NCBI RefSeq assembly: GCF_001428845.1
Contig: NZ_LMIU01000003.1
Span: forward strand, 67,243 to 131,242
Origin: Achromobacter sp. Root83
GTDB taxonomy: Bacteria > Pseudomonadota > Gammaproteobacteria > Burkholderiales > Burkholderiaceae_B
Direction: 5' to 3'
Length of the DNA stretch: 64,000 bases
Of this stretch, positions 8,688-18,438 are shown in pieces (the stretch's first letter is position 1; each line of letters opens with the position of its first letter). The notes under the pieces were generated by a model that was not told the DNA's origin, searched no databases, and saw nothing but the letters and a program-made list of their open reading frames with translations. Position numbers and translations under genes: made by a program.

Positions 8688-9215
8688 ATGGCCCGTCTAC
8701 CCTACGCTGATCTGACTCATCCCGATGCACGGCCCCTGGTCGACCGTATCGTCGCCGAACGCGGCAGCGTGCTGCACCTGTACCAGATGCTGCTCCACAG
8801 CCCGGCCGTGGCGGGGGGCTGGCTGAACTACCTGACGTCCATCCGCCAATTGAGCACGCTGCCGGGAGACCTGCGGGAATTGGTGATCATGCGGGTGGCC
8901 GCGATCAACGGCGCGCCCTACGAGGCCGATCAGCACGCCCCGATCGCCCTGAAAGAGGGCGTGTCGCAGGCCCAGCTGGACGCGCTGGACGCCTGGGAAG
9001 GCTCAAGCCTGTTCAACGAGCGCGAAAGGGCCGTGCTGGCCTATACCGATGCGATGACGCGCCACGTGCAGGTGCCCGAAGCCGTGTTCCAGGCGGCAAG
9101 GGCGGCCTTGGGGTCGGAAAAGCTGACCGTCGAACTGACCGCTACGGTCGCGGCCTACAACATGGTGTCGCGCTTCCTGGAAGCGCTGCAGGTGCATTCG
9201 CACGACCATCGTTGA
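8688..9215 (+). CDS. Carboxymuconolactone decarboxylase (AhpD-like) family protein
   Basis: The ATG at 8688 with GGAG 5 bases upstream gives 175 residues. The helical CMD fold is recognisable from RELVIMRVAAINGAPYEADQH and the later LTVELTATVAAYNMVSRFLEA. The usual AhpD CxxC pair is replaced (NGAPYEADQH), so peroxidase activity is unlikely; relatives are annotated as CMD-family proteins of unknown substrate. It is divergent from bphP, and a link to light signalling is possible but unproven. Confidence 0.85.
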   Translation: MARLPYADLTHPDARPLVDRIVAERGSVLHLYQMLLHSPAVAGGWLNYLTSIRQLSTLPGDLRELVIMRVAAINGAPYEADQHAPIALKEGVSQAQLDALDAWEGSSLFNERERAVLAYTDAMTRHVQVPEAVFQAARAALGSEKLTVELTATVAAYNMVSRFLEALQVHSHDHR

Positions 9216-9264
9216 GGCCGCGCGCGCCCCTGAGGCGCGCGCGGGCAATCCGGGGCGCCGCGCC

Positions 9265-10218
9265 TCAGGCGCGCTGGGCCTCGATCAGCGCGTCCAGCTT
9301 GACGGCGTCTGCCACGAACAGGCGGATGCCCTCGGACAGCTTTTCGCTGGTCATCGCATCGTCGTTGAGCAGCGTGCGGAACGTGACTTCGTCGGCGCCG
9401 ATGCGGGCGATGCCGCCCGTTTCCGCACCTGCGCGCAGTTGCGCCGGCGCATCGCCCTCGGTGGCGGCCAGCTTGTTCAGCAAGTCCGGGCTGATCGTCA
9501 GCAGATCGCAGCCCGACAAGGCCAGGATCTGGCCCACATTGCGGAAGCTCGCGCCCATGATTTCGGTGGGGATGCCGAAATGCTTGTAGTAGCGGTAGAT
9601 CCCGGTGACGGACAGCACGCCCGGGTCGCGGGCGCCGGTGTTGTCGGCTTCCACCCAGGAGGCCCCGGCCGATTTCTTGTGCCAGTCGTAGATGCGGCCG
9701 ACAAAGGGCGAGATCAGTTGCACGTGCGCATCCGCGCAGGCCACGGCCTGGGGCAGCGAGAACAGCAGCGTCAGGTTGCAGCGTATGCCTTCGGACTGCA
9801 GCGCGCGGGCGGCCTGGATGCCCTCCCAGGTCGACGCGATCTTGACCAGCACGCGTTCGCGCGGAATTCCCGCGGCCTCGTACAGGGCGATCAGCCCTCG
9901 GGCGCGTTCGATGGTGGCGCGGGTGTCGAACGACAGGCGCGCGTCCACTTCGGTCGACACGCGGCCAGGCACGATATCCAGGATGGCGCGGCCAAAGGCC
10001 ACAAGCAGGCGATCCACGAGTTCGGGGGTGGACGCGCCGCGGTGTTCGCGCGCGGTCTTTTCCAGCAGCGGCCGGTAAGCGTCCTGCTGGACGGCCTTCA
10101 GAATAAGGGACGGGTTTGTGGTGGCGTCCGTGGGACGCAGCGCCTTCATGGCTTCGAAATCCCCGGTATCGGCGACAACGGTGGTGTGATCACGCAGGGC
10201 GTCAAGTTGGCTGGACAT
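9265..10218 (-). CDS. tal: Transaldolase
   Basis: Transfers a dihydroxyacetone unit in the non-oxidative pentose phosphate pathway. The ATG at 10218 gives 317 residues, the same length as E. coli TalB; a longer in-frame reading upstream crosses low-complexity intergenic sequence. Visible motifs are the N-terminal [12 protein letters not shown], the Schiff-base Lys in [30 protein letters not shown] and GRIYDW. It is monocistronic and faces away from carA. Confidence 0.97.
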   Translation of the reverse strand: MSSQLDALRDHTTVVADTGDFEAMKALRPTDATTNPSLILKAVQQDAYRPLLEKTAREHRGASTPELVDRLLVAFGRAILDIVPGRVSTEVDARLSFDTRATIERARGLIALYEAAGIPRERVLVKIASTWEGIQAARALQSEGIRCNLTLLFSLPQAVACADAHVQLISPFVGRIYDWHKKSAGASWVEADNTGARDPGVLSVTGIYRYYKHFGIPTEIMGASFRNVGQILALSGCDLLTISPDLLNKLAATEGDAPAQLRAGAETGGIARIGADEVTFRTLLNDDAMTSEKLSEGIRLFVADAVKLDALIEAQRA

Positions 10219-10320
10219 GGGCGTATACGGCTCGCAGCTCGCTAGGGTGGAAGGTGTTCCTAGCGTATCACCGACCTCGCGTGCCCGCCGTCGGCCGGAC
10301 GAGCGAGAGGGCTCGGGCGG

Positions 10321-10352
10321 GAGCCCGCCATGGCGGGGAGCCCGCCATGGCG
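10321..10352. repeat. Tandem 15-base repeat with palindromic cores upstream of carA
   Basis: GAGCCCGCCATGGCG occurs at 10321-10335 and again at 10338-10352. The first copy lies in the perfect palindrome CCCGCCATGGCGGG at 10324-10337. A further partial repeat, GAAAAACGGCCGC, occurs twice between about 10354 and 10417. This is in the 251-base tal/carA divergent region, upstream of the carA -10. Confidence 0.6.
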
Positions 10353-10424
10353 CCGAAAAACGGCCGCAACCATCGATTTCGGCCTTATTTGGCGCGGTTC
10401 GCCGGGAAAAACGGCCGCTCAAGG

Positions 10425-10430
10425 TATAAT
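10425..10430 (+). promoter_or_regulatory. carA promoter, -10 element
   Basis: A perfect TATAAT lies 40 bases upstream of the carA start. No convincing -35 hexamer is seen 16-18 bases before it, so activation or the repeats upstream may matter. Confidence 0.55.
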
Positions 10431-10469
10431 CCGAAGGTTTGATTATCGATTCTAAAACCGGGGTTTACT

Positions 10470-11624
10470 GTGCTGCCGCAACTTTTTCCCGAGGGGATCA
10501 ACCGCTTCCCTCCTGCAATTCTGGCTCTGGCGGACGGTACCATTTTTCGAGGCGTGTCGATCGGTGCGCCTGGCCATACCGTTGCCGAAGTGGTGTTCAA
10601 CACCGCGATGACCGGGTACCAGGAAATTCTCACCGATCCCAGCTATAGCGGCCAGATCGTCACGCTGACCTATCCGCACATCGGCAATACCGGCATCAAC
10701 GCCGAAGACGTGGAAGCCAATCGCGTCTATGCCGCTGGCCTGGTGGTCCGTGACTGTCCCGCCCGCGTGTCGAACTTCCGTTCCACGCAATCCTTGCCCG
10801 AGTATCTGTCCGAGCAGGGCATCGTTGCCATTTCCGGCATCGACACCCGCAAGCTCACGCGCATTCTGCGCGAGAAGGGCGCTCAGGGGGCATGCATCTT
10901 CGTGGGCACCGACGCCGAGCGCGCCGTCGAACTGGCCCGCGGCTTTCCCGGCATGACCGGCCAGGATCTCGCCAAGGTGGTGTCCACCAAGTCCAGCACC
11001 AACTGGACCCAAGGCACCTGGGACCTTGAAGAAGGCTATACGTCGCCCGAGCAGTCCAAGTTCCATGTGGTCGCCTACGACTACGGCGTGAAGAGCAACA
11101 TCCTGCGCCTGCTGGCCGACCGCGGCTGCCGCATCACGCTGGTGCCGGCGCAGACCACCGCCGAAGACGTCTTCAAGCTCGACCCCGACGGCGTGTTCCT
11201 GTCCAACGGCCCGGGCGACCCCGAGCCCTGCGATTACGCCATCGACGCCACGCGCGCCTTCCTGGACAAGAAGCTGCCGGTGTTCGGTATCTGCCTGGGC
11301 CACCAGATCATGGGCCTGGCGGTGGGCGGCAAGACCGTCAAGATGAAGACCGGCCATCACGGCGCCAACCATCCCGTGCAGGACCTCCAGTCCAAGCGCG
11401 TGTTCATCACCAGCCAGAACCACGGCTTCGCGGTCGATGCGGCCAGCCTGCCCGCCAATACGCGCGTGACGCACGTCTCGCTGTTTGACGGCACGCTGCA
11501 GGGCTTCGAGCTCACCGACCGCCCGGCCTTCTGCTTCCAGGGTCACCCCGAAGCCAGCCCGGGTCCGCATGACATCCTGGAACTGTTCGACAAGTTCATC
11601 AGCCTGATGTCCGGCCAAAAGTAA
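10470..11624 (+). CDS. carA: Carbamoyl-phosphate synthase small (glutamine amidotransferase) subunit
   Basis: Hydrolyses glutamine and feeds ammonia to CarB for carbamoyl phosphate, used by arginine and pyrimidine synthesis. A GTG start (GTGCTGCCGCAA) gives 384 residues, normal for CarA. The N-terminal domain has LADGTIFRG and [16 protein letters not shown]. The class I amidotransferase domain has the nucleophile Cys in [13 protein letters not shown] and the His/Glu dyad in [14 protein letters not shown]. carB starts 10 bases after its stop. Confidence 0.97.
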   Translation: MLPQLFPEGINRFPPAILALADGTIFRGVSIGAPGHTVAEVVFNTAMTGYQEILTDPSYSGQIVTLTYPHIGNTGINAEDVEANRVYAAGLVVRDCPARVSNFRSTQSLPEYLSEQGIVAISGIDTRKLTRILREKGAQGACIFVGTDAERAVELARGFPGMTGQDLAKVVSTKSSTNWTQGTWDLEEGYTSPEQSKFHVVAYDYGVKSNILRLLADRGCRITLVPAQTTAEDVFKLDPDGVFLSNGPGDPEPCDYAIDATRAFLDKKLPVFGICLGHQIMGLAVGGKTVKMKTGHHGANHPVQDLQSKRVFITSQNHGFAVDAASLPANTRVTHVSLFDGTLQGFELTDRPAFCFQGHPEASPGPHDILELFDKFISLMSGQK

Positions 11625-11634
11625 AGATTGCATC

Positions 11635-14600
11635 ATGCCAAAGCGTACAGACCTAAAAAGCATACTCATCATCGGCGCCGGCCCCATCATCATCGGGCAG
11701 GCCTGCGAATTCGACTACTCCGGCGCGCAGGCGTGCAAGGCCCTCAAGGCCGAGGGCTACCGCACCATCCTGGTGAACAGCAACCCGGCCACGATCATGA
11801 CGGACCCGGAAACGGCCGACGTCACCTACATCGAGCCCATCACCTGGCAAGCCGTCGAAAAGATCATCGAGCGTGAAAAGCCCGATGCGCTGCTGCCCAC
11901 CATGGGCGGCCAGACCGCGCTGAACTGCGCACTGGACCTGGCCCACCACGGCGTGCTGAAAAAGCACAACGTGGAACTGATCGGCGCCAACGAGCACGCC
12001 ATCGAAAAGGCCGAAGACCGCCAGAAGTTCAAGCTGGCCATGACCGACATCGGCCTGGAATCGGCCAAGTCGGGCGTCGCCCACAGCATGGACGAAGCCT
12101 GGGAAGTGCAGCGCCGCATCGCCGCGGAAGTCGGCACGTCCGGTTTCCCCGCCGTGATCCGCCCCAGCTTCACGATGGGCGGCTCGGGCGGCGGTATCGC
12201 CTACAACGCCGAAGAATTCGAAACCATCTGCCGCCGCGGCCTGGAAGCCTCGCCCACCAGCGAACTCCTGATCGAAGAATCGCTGCTGGGCTGGAAGGAA
12301 TTCGAGATGGAAGTGGTCCGCGACAAGGCGGACAACTGCATCATCGTCTGCTCCATCGAAAACCTGGATCCGATGGGAGTCCACACCGGCGACTCGATCA
12401 CCGTGGCGCCGGCGCAAACGCTGACCGACAAGGAATACCAGATCATGCGTAACGCATCGATCGCGGTATTGCGCGAGATCGGCGTGGATACGGGCGGCTC
12501 GAACGTGCAGTTCGCCGTCAATCCCAAGAACGGCCGCATGATCGTCATCGAGATGAATCCGCGCGTGTCGCGTTCGTCGGCGCTGGCATCCAAGGCCACG
12601 GGCTTTCCCATCGCCAAGGTCGCCGCGCGCCTGGCCGTGGGCTACACGCTGGACGAGCTCAAGAACGAAATCACCGGCGGCGCCACGCCCGCCTCGTTCG
12701 AACCGTCGATCGACTACGTCGTCACCAAGGTGCCGCGTTTCGCCTTCGAAAAATTCCCCACCGCCGACGCGCGCCTGACCACCCAGATGAAGTCCGTCGG
12801 TGAAGTCATGGCCATCGGCCGCACCTTCCAGGAATCGTTCCAGAAGGCGCTGCGGGGCCTGGAAGTCGGCGTCGACGGCCTGAACCAGAAAACCACCGAC
12901 CGCGAAAAGCTGCAGATCGAATTGGGCGAACCCGGTCCGGAACGTATCTGGTACGTGGGCGACGCCTTCGCGCAGGGCTTTACGCTGGACGAAGTGCACA
13001 ACATCACGCACATCGACCCGTGGTTCCTGTCGCAGATCAAGGAAATCGTCGACATCGAACTGGCGCTGGAACAAAAGACGCTGGCCGACCTGGACTACGC
13101 GACCCTGTGGGAACTCAAGCGCCGCGGTTTCTCCGACCGCCGCCTGGCCTTCCTGCTGGACTCCTCGGAATCCGAAGTCCGCAAGCTGCGCCACCAGTTG
13201 AACGTGCGTCCGGTCTACAAGCGCGTCGACACGTGCGCCGCCGAATTCGCCACCCGCACCGCTTACATGTACTCCACGTACGAAGAAGAGTGCGAAGCCG
13301 CGCCCACCGATCGCAAGAAGATCGTGGTGCTGGGCGGCGGCCCGAACCGTATCGGCCAGGGCATCGAATTCGACTACTGCTGCGTGCATGCCGCGCTGGC
13401 GCTGCGCGAAGACGGGTACGAGACCATCATGGTCAACTGCAACCCGGAAACCGTGTCGACCGACTACGACACCTCGGACCGCCTGTATTTCGAGCCGCTG
13501 ACCCTGGAAGACGTGCTGGAAATCGTCCACAAGGAAAACCCTGTCGGCATGATCGTCCAGTACGGCGGCCAGACGCCGCTGAAACTGGCGCGTGCCCTGG
13601 AAGCCAACGGCGTGCCCATCATCGGCACCAGCCCGGAATCCATCGACGTCGCCGAAGACCGCGAACGTTTCCAGAAGCTGTTGAACAAGCTCGGCCTGCG
13701 CCAGCCGCCCAACCGCACCGCGCGCACCGAAGGCGAGGCCCTGGCCCACGCCACCGAGATCGGCTATCCGCTGGTCGTGCGCCCCAGCTACGTGCTGGGC
13801 GGCCGCGCCATGGAAATCGTGCACGAGCAGCAAGACCTCGAGCGCTACATGCGCGAGGCCGTGAAGGTCAGCAATGACTCGCCCGTGCTGCTGGACCGCT
13901 TCCTGAACAACGCCACCGAAGTTGACGTCGACTGCCTGTCCGACGGCGAAACCGTCTTCATCGGCGGCGTCATGGAACACATCGAGCAGGCCGGCGTGCA
14001 CTCGGGCGACTCGGCTTGCAGCCTGCCGCCTTACTCTCTGTCGGCAGAGGTCATCGCCGAGATCAAGCGCCAGACCACGATGATGGCCAAGGCGCTCAAC
14101 GTCAGCGGCCTGATGAACGTGCAGTTCGCGATCCAGGGCGGCGACGTCTACGTGCTGGAAGTGAACCCGCGCGCCTCGCGCACGGTGCCTTACGTGTCCA
14201 AGGCCACCGGCCTGCAGCTGGCCAAGATCGCCGCGCGCGCCATGGCCGGCCAGAGCCTGGCCGCCCAGGGCGTCACCAAGGAAGTCGTGCCGCCTTACTT
14301 CTCGGTCAAGGAAGCCGTCTTCCCGTTCGTGAAGTTCCCGGGCGTTGACACCATCCTGGGTCCGGAAATGAAGTCGACCGGCGAAGTGATGGGCGTGGGC
14401 ATGAGCTTCGGCGAAGCCTTCGTGAAGTCGCAGCTGGCTGCCAGCGTGCGCCTGCCGGAATCCGGCACGGTGTTCATCAGCGTGAAGAACCAGGACAAGC
14501 CCCGCGCCGTGGAAGTGGCGCGCGGCCTGCATGCACTGGGCTTCAAGCTGGTCGCCACGCGCGGCACCGCGGCCGAGATCGAGGCCGCCGGCATTCCGGT

Positions 14601-14874
14601 GCAGCTCGTGAACAAAGTCACCGAAGGCCGTCCGCATATCGTCGACATGGTGAAGAACGGCGAGATCTCGCTGGTCATCAACACCGTCGAAGAGCGCCGC
14701 AACGCCATCGCCGACTCGCGCACCATCCGCACCCAGGCGCTGGCCGCCCGCGTGACCTTCTTCACGACCATCGCCGGCGCCCGCGCCGCGGTCGAAGGCA
14801 TGCAGTATCTGCGTCAAGGCCTGGGCCTGCAGGTGTACCCGCTGCAAGAGCTTCACGCTTCCCTGCAGAAGTAA
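11635..14874 (+). CDS. carB: Carbamoyl-phosphate synthase large subunit
   Basis: The 1079-residue synthase has two ATP-grasp halves, as expected. The first half opens [20 protein letters not shown] and the second, around residue 560, opens [19 protein letters not shown]. Both halves keep the ATP-grasp lid and metal sites (for example [21 protein letters not shown] and [19 protein letters not shown]). The final ~140 residues form the MGS-like allosteric domain ([20 protein letters not shown]). It forms an operon with carA, ended by a clear hairpin at 14890. Confidence 0.98.
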   Translation: MPKRTDLKSILIIGAGPIIIGQACEFDYSGAQACKALKAEGYRTILVNSNPATIMTDPETADVTYIEPITWQAVEKIIEREKPDALLPTMGGQTALNCALDLAHHGVLKKHNVELIGANEHAIEKAEDRQKFKLAMTDIGLESAKSGVAHSMDEAWEVQRRIAAEVGTSGFPAVIRPSFTMGGSGGGIAYNAEEFETICRRGLEASPTSELLIEESLLGWKEFEMEVVRDKADNCIIVCSIENLDPMGVHTGDSITVAPAQTLTDKEYQIMRNASIAVLREIGVDTGGSNVQFAVNPKNGRMIVIEMNPRVSRSSALASKATGFPIAKVAARLAVGYTLDELKNEITGGATPASFEPSIDYVVTKVPRFAFEKFPTADARLTTQMKSVGEVMAIGRTFQESFQKALRGLEVGVDGLNQKTTDREKLQIELGEPGPERIWYVGDAFAQGFTLDEVHNITHIDPWFLSQIKEIVDIELALEQKTLADLDYATLWELKRRGFSDRRLAFLLDSSESEVRKLRHQLNVRPVYKRVDTCAAEFATRTAYMYSTYEEECEAAPTDRKKIVVLGGGPNRIGQGIEFDYCCVHAALALREDGYETIMVNCNPETVSTDYDTSDRLYFEPLTLEDVLEIVHKENPVGMIVQYGGQTPLKLARALEANGVPIIGTSPESIDVAEDRERFQKLLNKLGLRQPPNRTARTEGEALAHATEIGYPLVVRPSYVLGGRAMEIVHEQQDLERYMREAVKVSNDSPVLLDRFLNNATEVDVDCLSDGETVFIGGVMEHIEQAGVHSGDSACSLPPYSLSAEVIAEIKRQTTMMAKALNVSGLMNVQFAIQGGDVYVLEVNPRASRTVPYVSKATGLQLAKIAARAMAGQSLAAQGVTKEVVPPYFSVKEAVFPFVKFPGVDTILGPEMKSTGEVMGVGMSFGEAFVKSQLAASVRLPESGTVFISVKNQDKPRAVEVARGLHALGFKLVATRGTAAEIEAAGIPVQLVNKVTEGRPHIVDMVKNGEISLVINTVEERRNAIADSRTIRTQALAARVTFFTTIAGARAAVEGMQYLRQGLGLQVYPLQELHASLQK

Positions 14875-14889
14875 GCCGGCAGTAAACGT

Positions 14890-14920
14890 TAGGGCACGCG
14901 AGAGCGTGCCCTAATTCTTT
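14890..14920 (+). terminator. carAB terminator
   Basis: A perfect 10-base stem (TAGGGCACGC / GCGTGCCCTA) closes a GAGA loop and is followed by ATTCTTT, 15 bases after the carB stop. Confidence 0.8.
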
Positions 14921-14948
14921 GCAACGCGACAACAGGCTTCAGACGACC

Positions 14949-15713
14949 ATGGACAGAGTATTCATCACCGGCGCCAGCAGCGGGCTGGGCCGCGCGCTGG
15001 CACAGCGGTACGCCGCCTCGGGCGCCACCCTGGGCCTGCTCGGCCGCCGCGAAGACGCGCTGCGCGAACTGGCCGCCAGCCTGCCCGGAGAGCACCGCTG
15101 CTATGCCGTGGACGTGCGCGACCGCCCGGCCTTGCATGCCGCGGCGCAGGACTTCATCGCGTTCTGTCAGGGGCGGGTGGACGTCGTCATTGCCAGCGCC
15201 GGCATCAGCGCCGGCACGCTGACCGACCATGGCGAGGACTACGACGTCTTCAAGGCCATCGTCGACACCAATCTGCTGGCCACCGTTTCCACGTTCGAAC
15301 CCTTCATCGCGCCGATGCGCGCGGCGGGCTCGGGGCGCCTGGTGGGCATCGCCAGCGTGGCGGGAGTCAGAGGGTTGCCGGGGGCGGGCGCCTACAGCGC
15401 GTCCAAGTCGGCGGTGGTGACCTACTGCGAAAGCCTGCGGCTGGAACTGGCCGCCCAAGGCATCCGGGTCGTGACGATTGCGCCGGGCTACATCAAAACC
15501 GCCATGACGGCCCACAATCCGTACTCGATGCCGTTCCTGATGGAAGCGGACGCCTTCGCGCTGCGCGCGCAGGCGGCAATCGGCCGGGGCACCAGCTATA
15601 CGGTCATTCCGTGGCAAATGGGCGTGGTCGCCAAGCTGATGCGGCTGCTGCCCAACGCGGTCTATGACCGGCTCGCGCGCAACGCGCCACGCAAGCCTCG
15701 CAAGGCCGCCTGA
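14949..15713 (+). CDS. Short-chain dehydrogenase/reductase
   Basis: A classical SDR of 254 residues starting at the ATG at 14949. It has the nucleotide-binding TGASSGLG at residues 7-14, the NAG-like ASAGISAG, a catalytic Ser in VGIASVAGV and YSASK with Tyr and Lys. IAPGYIKTAMTA follows the active site. The basic C-terminus (RLARNAPRKPRKAA) is unusual and may be membrane-associated or cytosolic. Substrate is unknown. It lies behind the carAB terminator and is probably transcribed alone. Confidence 0.9.
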   Translation: MDRVFITGASSGLGRALAQRYAASGATLGLLGRREDALRELAASLPGEHRCYAVDVRDRPALHAAAQDFIAFCQGRVDVVIASAGISAGTLTDHGEDYDVFKAIVDTNLLATVSTFEPFIAPMRAAGSGRLVGIASVAGVRGLPGAGAYSASKSAVVTYCESLRLELAAQGIRVVTIAPGYIKTAMTAHNPYSMPFLMEADAFALRAQAAIGRGTSYTVIPWQMGVVAKLMRLLPNAVYDRLARNAPRKPRKAA

Positions 15714-15755
15714 GGCCAAGGGCGCCGCCCGGAGCAGCGCCCTGGACCCTATGCG

Positions 15756-16400
15756 TCAAGGCACCACGTCGTCGCCGACCTCGGCGGCCACGTGGCCCAC
15801 GTCGCCCCAGTCCAGCACCTGCCATTCGCGGCCCTGCACCCCCACGCGGTTGATGCTGACATTGAGCAGCGCAGCGTCGCGCGGCGCGTTCAAGGGCACC
15901 CCCGAAGCGCGGCGCCAGATGATGTCCAGCACGCCCCCGTGCGTGAACATGAGGATGCGTTCGCCATCGTGGCGGCTGGCGACATCGTCCACCGTCGACA
16001 CGACGCGGGACTGGAACTGGCCCAGCGTTTCGCCCCCATCCAGGGGTCGCAGCGGGTCGCGGCTTTTCCAGGCGGCCGCGGCCTCGGGCGCCTGCTCGTC
16101 GATGCGGTCGTGGTCCAGGCCTTCCAGCACGCCGAAGCCGCGTTCACGGATGCCAGGCTCGACGCGCACGCGCAGACCAAGCTGCTCGGACACGGGCACG
16201 GCGGTGGCGTGCGCGCGCTGCAGGTCGCTGCTGTAGATCGCGTGTATGGGCGTGTGCTTGGATTCTTCGCGCAGGCGCGCGGCCAACAGGCTGGCCTGGT
16301 TGATGCCGAATTCGTTCAGGGGGATGTCTTGCCAGCCTTGCAGGCGCCGCTGGCGGTTCCAGTCGGTTTCGCCATGGCGGATGAACCAGATTTCAGTCAT
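15756..16400 (-). CDS. Histidine phosphatase (phosphoglycerate mutase-like) family protein
   Basis: A 214-residue branch-2 histidine phosphatase. The phosphoacceptor motif is IWFIRHGETDWN at the N-terminus; the second His lies in RILMFTHGGVLD, and IYSSDLQRAHATA is also typical. Its ATG overlaps the stop of the LysR gene (ATGA), so it is translationally coupled to the ABC-transporter operon upstream. It could dephosphorylate an imported phospho-compound or be a general phosphatase of the GpmB/CobC type; there is no direct evidence for either. Confidence 0.9.
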   Translation of the reverse strand: MTEIWFIRHGETDWNRQRRLQGWQDIPLNEFGINQASLLAARLREESKHTPIHAIYSSDLQRAHATAVPVSEQLGLRVRVEPGIRERGFGVLEGLDHDRIDEQAPEAAAAWKSRDPLRPLDGGETLGQFQSRVVSTVDDVASRHDGERILMFTHGGVLDIIWRRASGVPLNAPRDAALLNVSINRVGVQGREWQVLDWGDVGHVAAEVGDDVVP

Positions 16401-17335
16401 TGCAATCTTGATGCGGGAATTGAGGCTTCGAGCTGGGCGGGCGCGATGGGAACGCGCGGTTTCCAGATGGTTTGAATGATCGAGCTTAACGCGACCAGCG
16501 CGGGCTCGCTAGCACGCTCGTACGGCAGGATGAAACCCAGCACGGCGTCGACGCGCGCCTGGCCCCATACGATGAAGTCGTTGGACGCCGCGCCCGCCAG
16601 TGCGGTCTCCTCGCGCAGCAGCGCGCAGCCGGCGCCCGCGCGCACCAGCGCGTCCAGGTTGGCCTGGTCGTCGTGTTGCATCACGATGCGCGGTGACAGG
16701 CCGTGCCGCTCGAACATGTCGCGCAGCAGCAGGTGGGTGTGGCTGCCGGCGGGGCCGTCCAGCCACGGCAATTGCGCGACCTCGCGCCAGCCGCCGCGCT
16801 TGAGCACCGCCGCATGCTCCTTGGGCAGGGCGATCCGGTAGCGCACGCTGCGCAACGGCAGCCACAGCACGCCGCGCGGCGCGTTGGCGGCGATGGTCAG
16901 GGCGGCCGGCAGGCGGCCGGTGCTGACCTGCTCGGCCAGCGCCGCGGCGGGTTGGGTCTGGGTCTTGAGTTCCACCAGCGGCAAGCGCTGCGTGACGGCC
17001 GCCGCGAGCTCTCCGAGGCGCAGAAAATCGGGCTTTTCGCTGGGCACGCCCAGTTCGACCACCCCGTGCAGGCTGCCCTGCAACTGCTGGGCCTCGGATT
17101 TGAATTGCGCGCCCAGCACCAGCAGCGATTCCGCGGTCGGCAGCAGCACTTCGCCGGCCTTGGCCAAGGCCAGCCGGCCGCCGCTGCGGTCGAACAGCGC
17201 CACGCCCAGGCTCTGCTCGAGCGCCTTGATCTGCGCCGTCACGGCGGGCTGGGTCAGCGACAGCGCGTCGGCCGCCTTCGTCAGATTGCCCAGGCGGGCG
17301 ACCGTGACGAAGGCGCGGATCTGATAGATTTCCAT
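16397..17335 (-). CDS. LysR-family transcriptional regulator
   Basis: 312 residues, with an N-terminal winged helix-turn-helix (MEIYQIRAFVTVARLGNLTKAADALSLTQ region) and a C-terminal effector-binding domain starting near VVELGVPSEKPDFLRLGEL. It starts 17 bases after the ATPase stop and overlaps the phosphatase gene. LysR genes are commonly divergent from their targets; here the regulator is embedded in the operon, so autoregulation through the binding-protein promoter is likely. Confidence 0.93.
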   Translation of the reverse strand: MEIYQIRAFVTVARLGNLTKAADALSLTQPAVTAQIKALEQSLGVALFDRSGGRLALAKAGEVLLPTAESLLVLGAQFKSEAQQLQGSLHGVVELGVPSEKPDFLRLGELAAAVTQRLPLVELKTQTQPAAALAEQVSTGRLPAALTIAANAPRGVLWLPLRSVRYRIALPKEHAAVLKRGGWREVAQLPWLDGPAGSHTHLLLRDMFERHGLSPRIVMQHDDQANLDALVRAGAGCALLREETALAGAASNDFIVWGQARVDAVLGFILPYERASEPALVALSSIIQTIWKPRVPIAPAQLEASIPASRLQ

Positions 17336-17352
17336 GGCGGCGAGTGTAGGCC

Positions 17353-18438
17353 CTATGCCGCCAGCAGACGCACTTGCGTAGGCTCCAGTCCAACCGACAC
17401 CGGGGCCCCCACCGGGAACGGCGACAGTCCGGCCAGGTGCGACTGGTCCGCCGTCAGCCGCTGTTCGCCCACCTGCACCTGATAGCGCGTGAACTCGCCC
17501 AGGAATTCGCTGCTTTCCACGATGCCCGGCAGCCAGACATAGCGCGCATCGCCCAGGCCGTCCGCCATTTCGATCAGCACGGTGTGGGGGCGGAAGCTCG
17601 CGGCCAGCCGCGAGGCGGCCGGCGCTTCGCCGGTCAGGGGCAGGCGCAGGTCGCCCACGCCGTCCACGGCCAGCACCACGCTGCTGCTGGTGCGTTCGCG
17701 CACGTTGCCTTCCAGCACGTTCATCGTCCCCACGAAGTTCGCGACAAACCGGTTCACGGGGTAGTCGAACAGCGTGCTGGGCGCGCCGATCTGCTGGACC
17801 ATGCCGTGGTCCAGCACCGCCATCCGGTCGGCCGTGGTCATGGCCTCTTCCTGGTCGTGCGTGACGAAGATGGTCGTGATGCCCAGGCGGCGCTGCAGGC
17901 TCAGCAGGTCCTGGCGCATCTGCACGCGCAGCTTCTTGTCCAGGTTGGACAGCGGCTCGTCCAGCAGCAGCACCTGCGGCTCGATCACGATGGTGCGGGC
18001 CAGCGCCACACGTTGCTGCTGCCCGCCCGAGAGCTGGTTGGGGCGGCGCTTGGCATACTGGGACAGGCCCACCAGGTCGAGCGCGGCCTCAACCTTGGCG
18101 CGGATCTCGGCGCGCGGCAGCTTGCGCTCGACCAGTCCGAAGGCGACGTTGTCCCACACCGTCATGTGGGGCCACAGCGCATAGTTCTGGAACACCATGC
18201 CGATGTTGCGGTTCCAGGGCGGCGTGCCGCTGATGTCCTTGCCATCGACCAGCAGTTGCCCCGCGCTGTGCCGGTTGAATCCGGCGATCAGCCGCAACAG
18301 CGTGGACTTGCCCGATCCGGAAGGGCCGAGCAGGGCGAAGAATTCGCCGGGCTCGATGCTGATGTTGACGTCCTTGAGCACCTCGGTCTTGCCATAAGAC
18401 AGCCGGATGTTGCGGCATTCGACGCTGACCTTTTTCAT
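17353..18438 (-). CDS. ABC transporter ATP-binding protein, Fbp/Pot type
   Basis: 361 residues from the ATG at 18438, which overlaps the permease stop (ATGA). Walker A GPSGSGKST, Q-loop MVFQNYALWPHMTV, signature [15 protein letters not shown], Walker B VLLLDEPLSNLD and switch FVTHDQEEA are intact. A C-terminal TOBE region follows (GTMNVLEGNVRER onward). The architecture is that of iron(III)-, spermidine- or 2-aminoethylphosphonate-type importers. Confidence 0.95.
   Translation of the reverse strand: MKKVSVECRNIRLSYGKTEVLKDVNISIEPGEFFALLGPSGSGKSTLLRLIAGFNRHSAGQLLVDGKDISGTPPWNRNIGMVFQNYALWPHMTVWDNVAFGLVERKLPRAEIRAKVEAALDLVGLSQYAKRRPNQLSGGQQQRVALARTIVIEPQVLLLDEPLSNLDKKLRVQMRQDLLSLQRRLGITTIFVTHDQEEAMTTADRMAVLDHGMVQQIGAPSTLFDYPVNRFVANFVGTMNVLEGNVRERTSSSVVLAVDGVGDLRLPLTGEAPAASRLAASFRPHTVLIEMADGLGDARYVWLPGIVESSEFLGEFTRYQVQVGEQRLTADQSHLAGLSPFPVGAPVSVGLEPTQVRLLAA

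Noticed and set aside
6282-9215. 977-codon forward frame across bphP
   Set aside because: Only its last 175 codons (from 8688) are a real gene; the rest is antisense to the intact bphP and receiver genes.
11653-14856. 1067-codon open frame antisense to carB
   Set aside because: High-GC codon bias produces long antisense frames; the translation is His/Asp/Val-rich and repetitive, and carB on the other strand is fully conserved.
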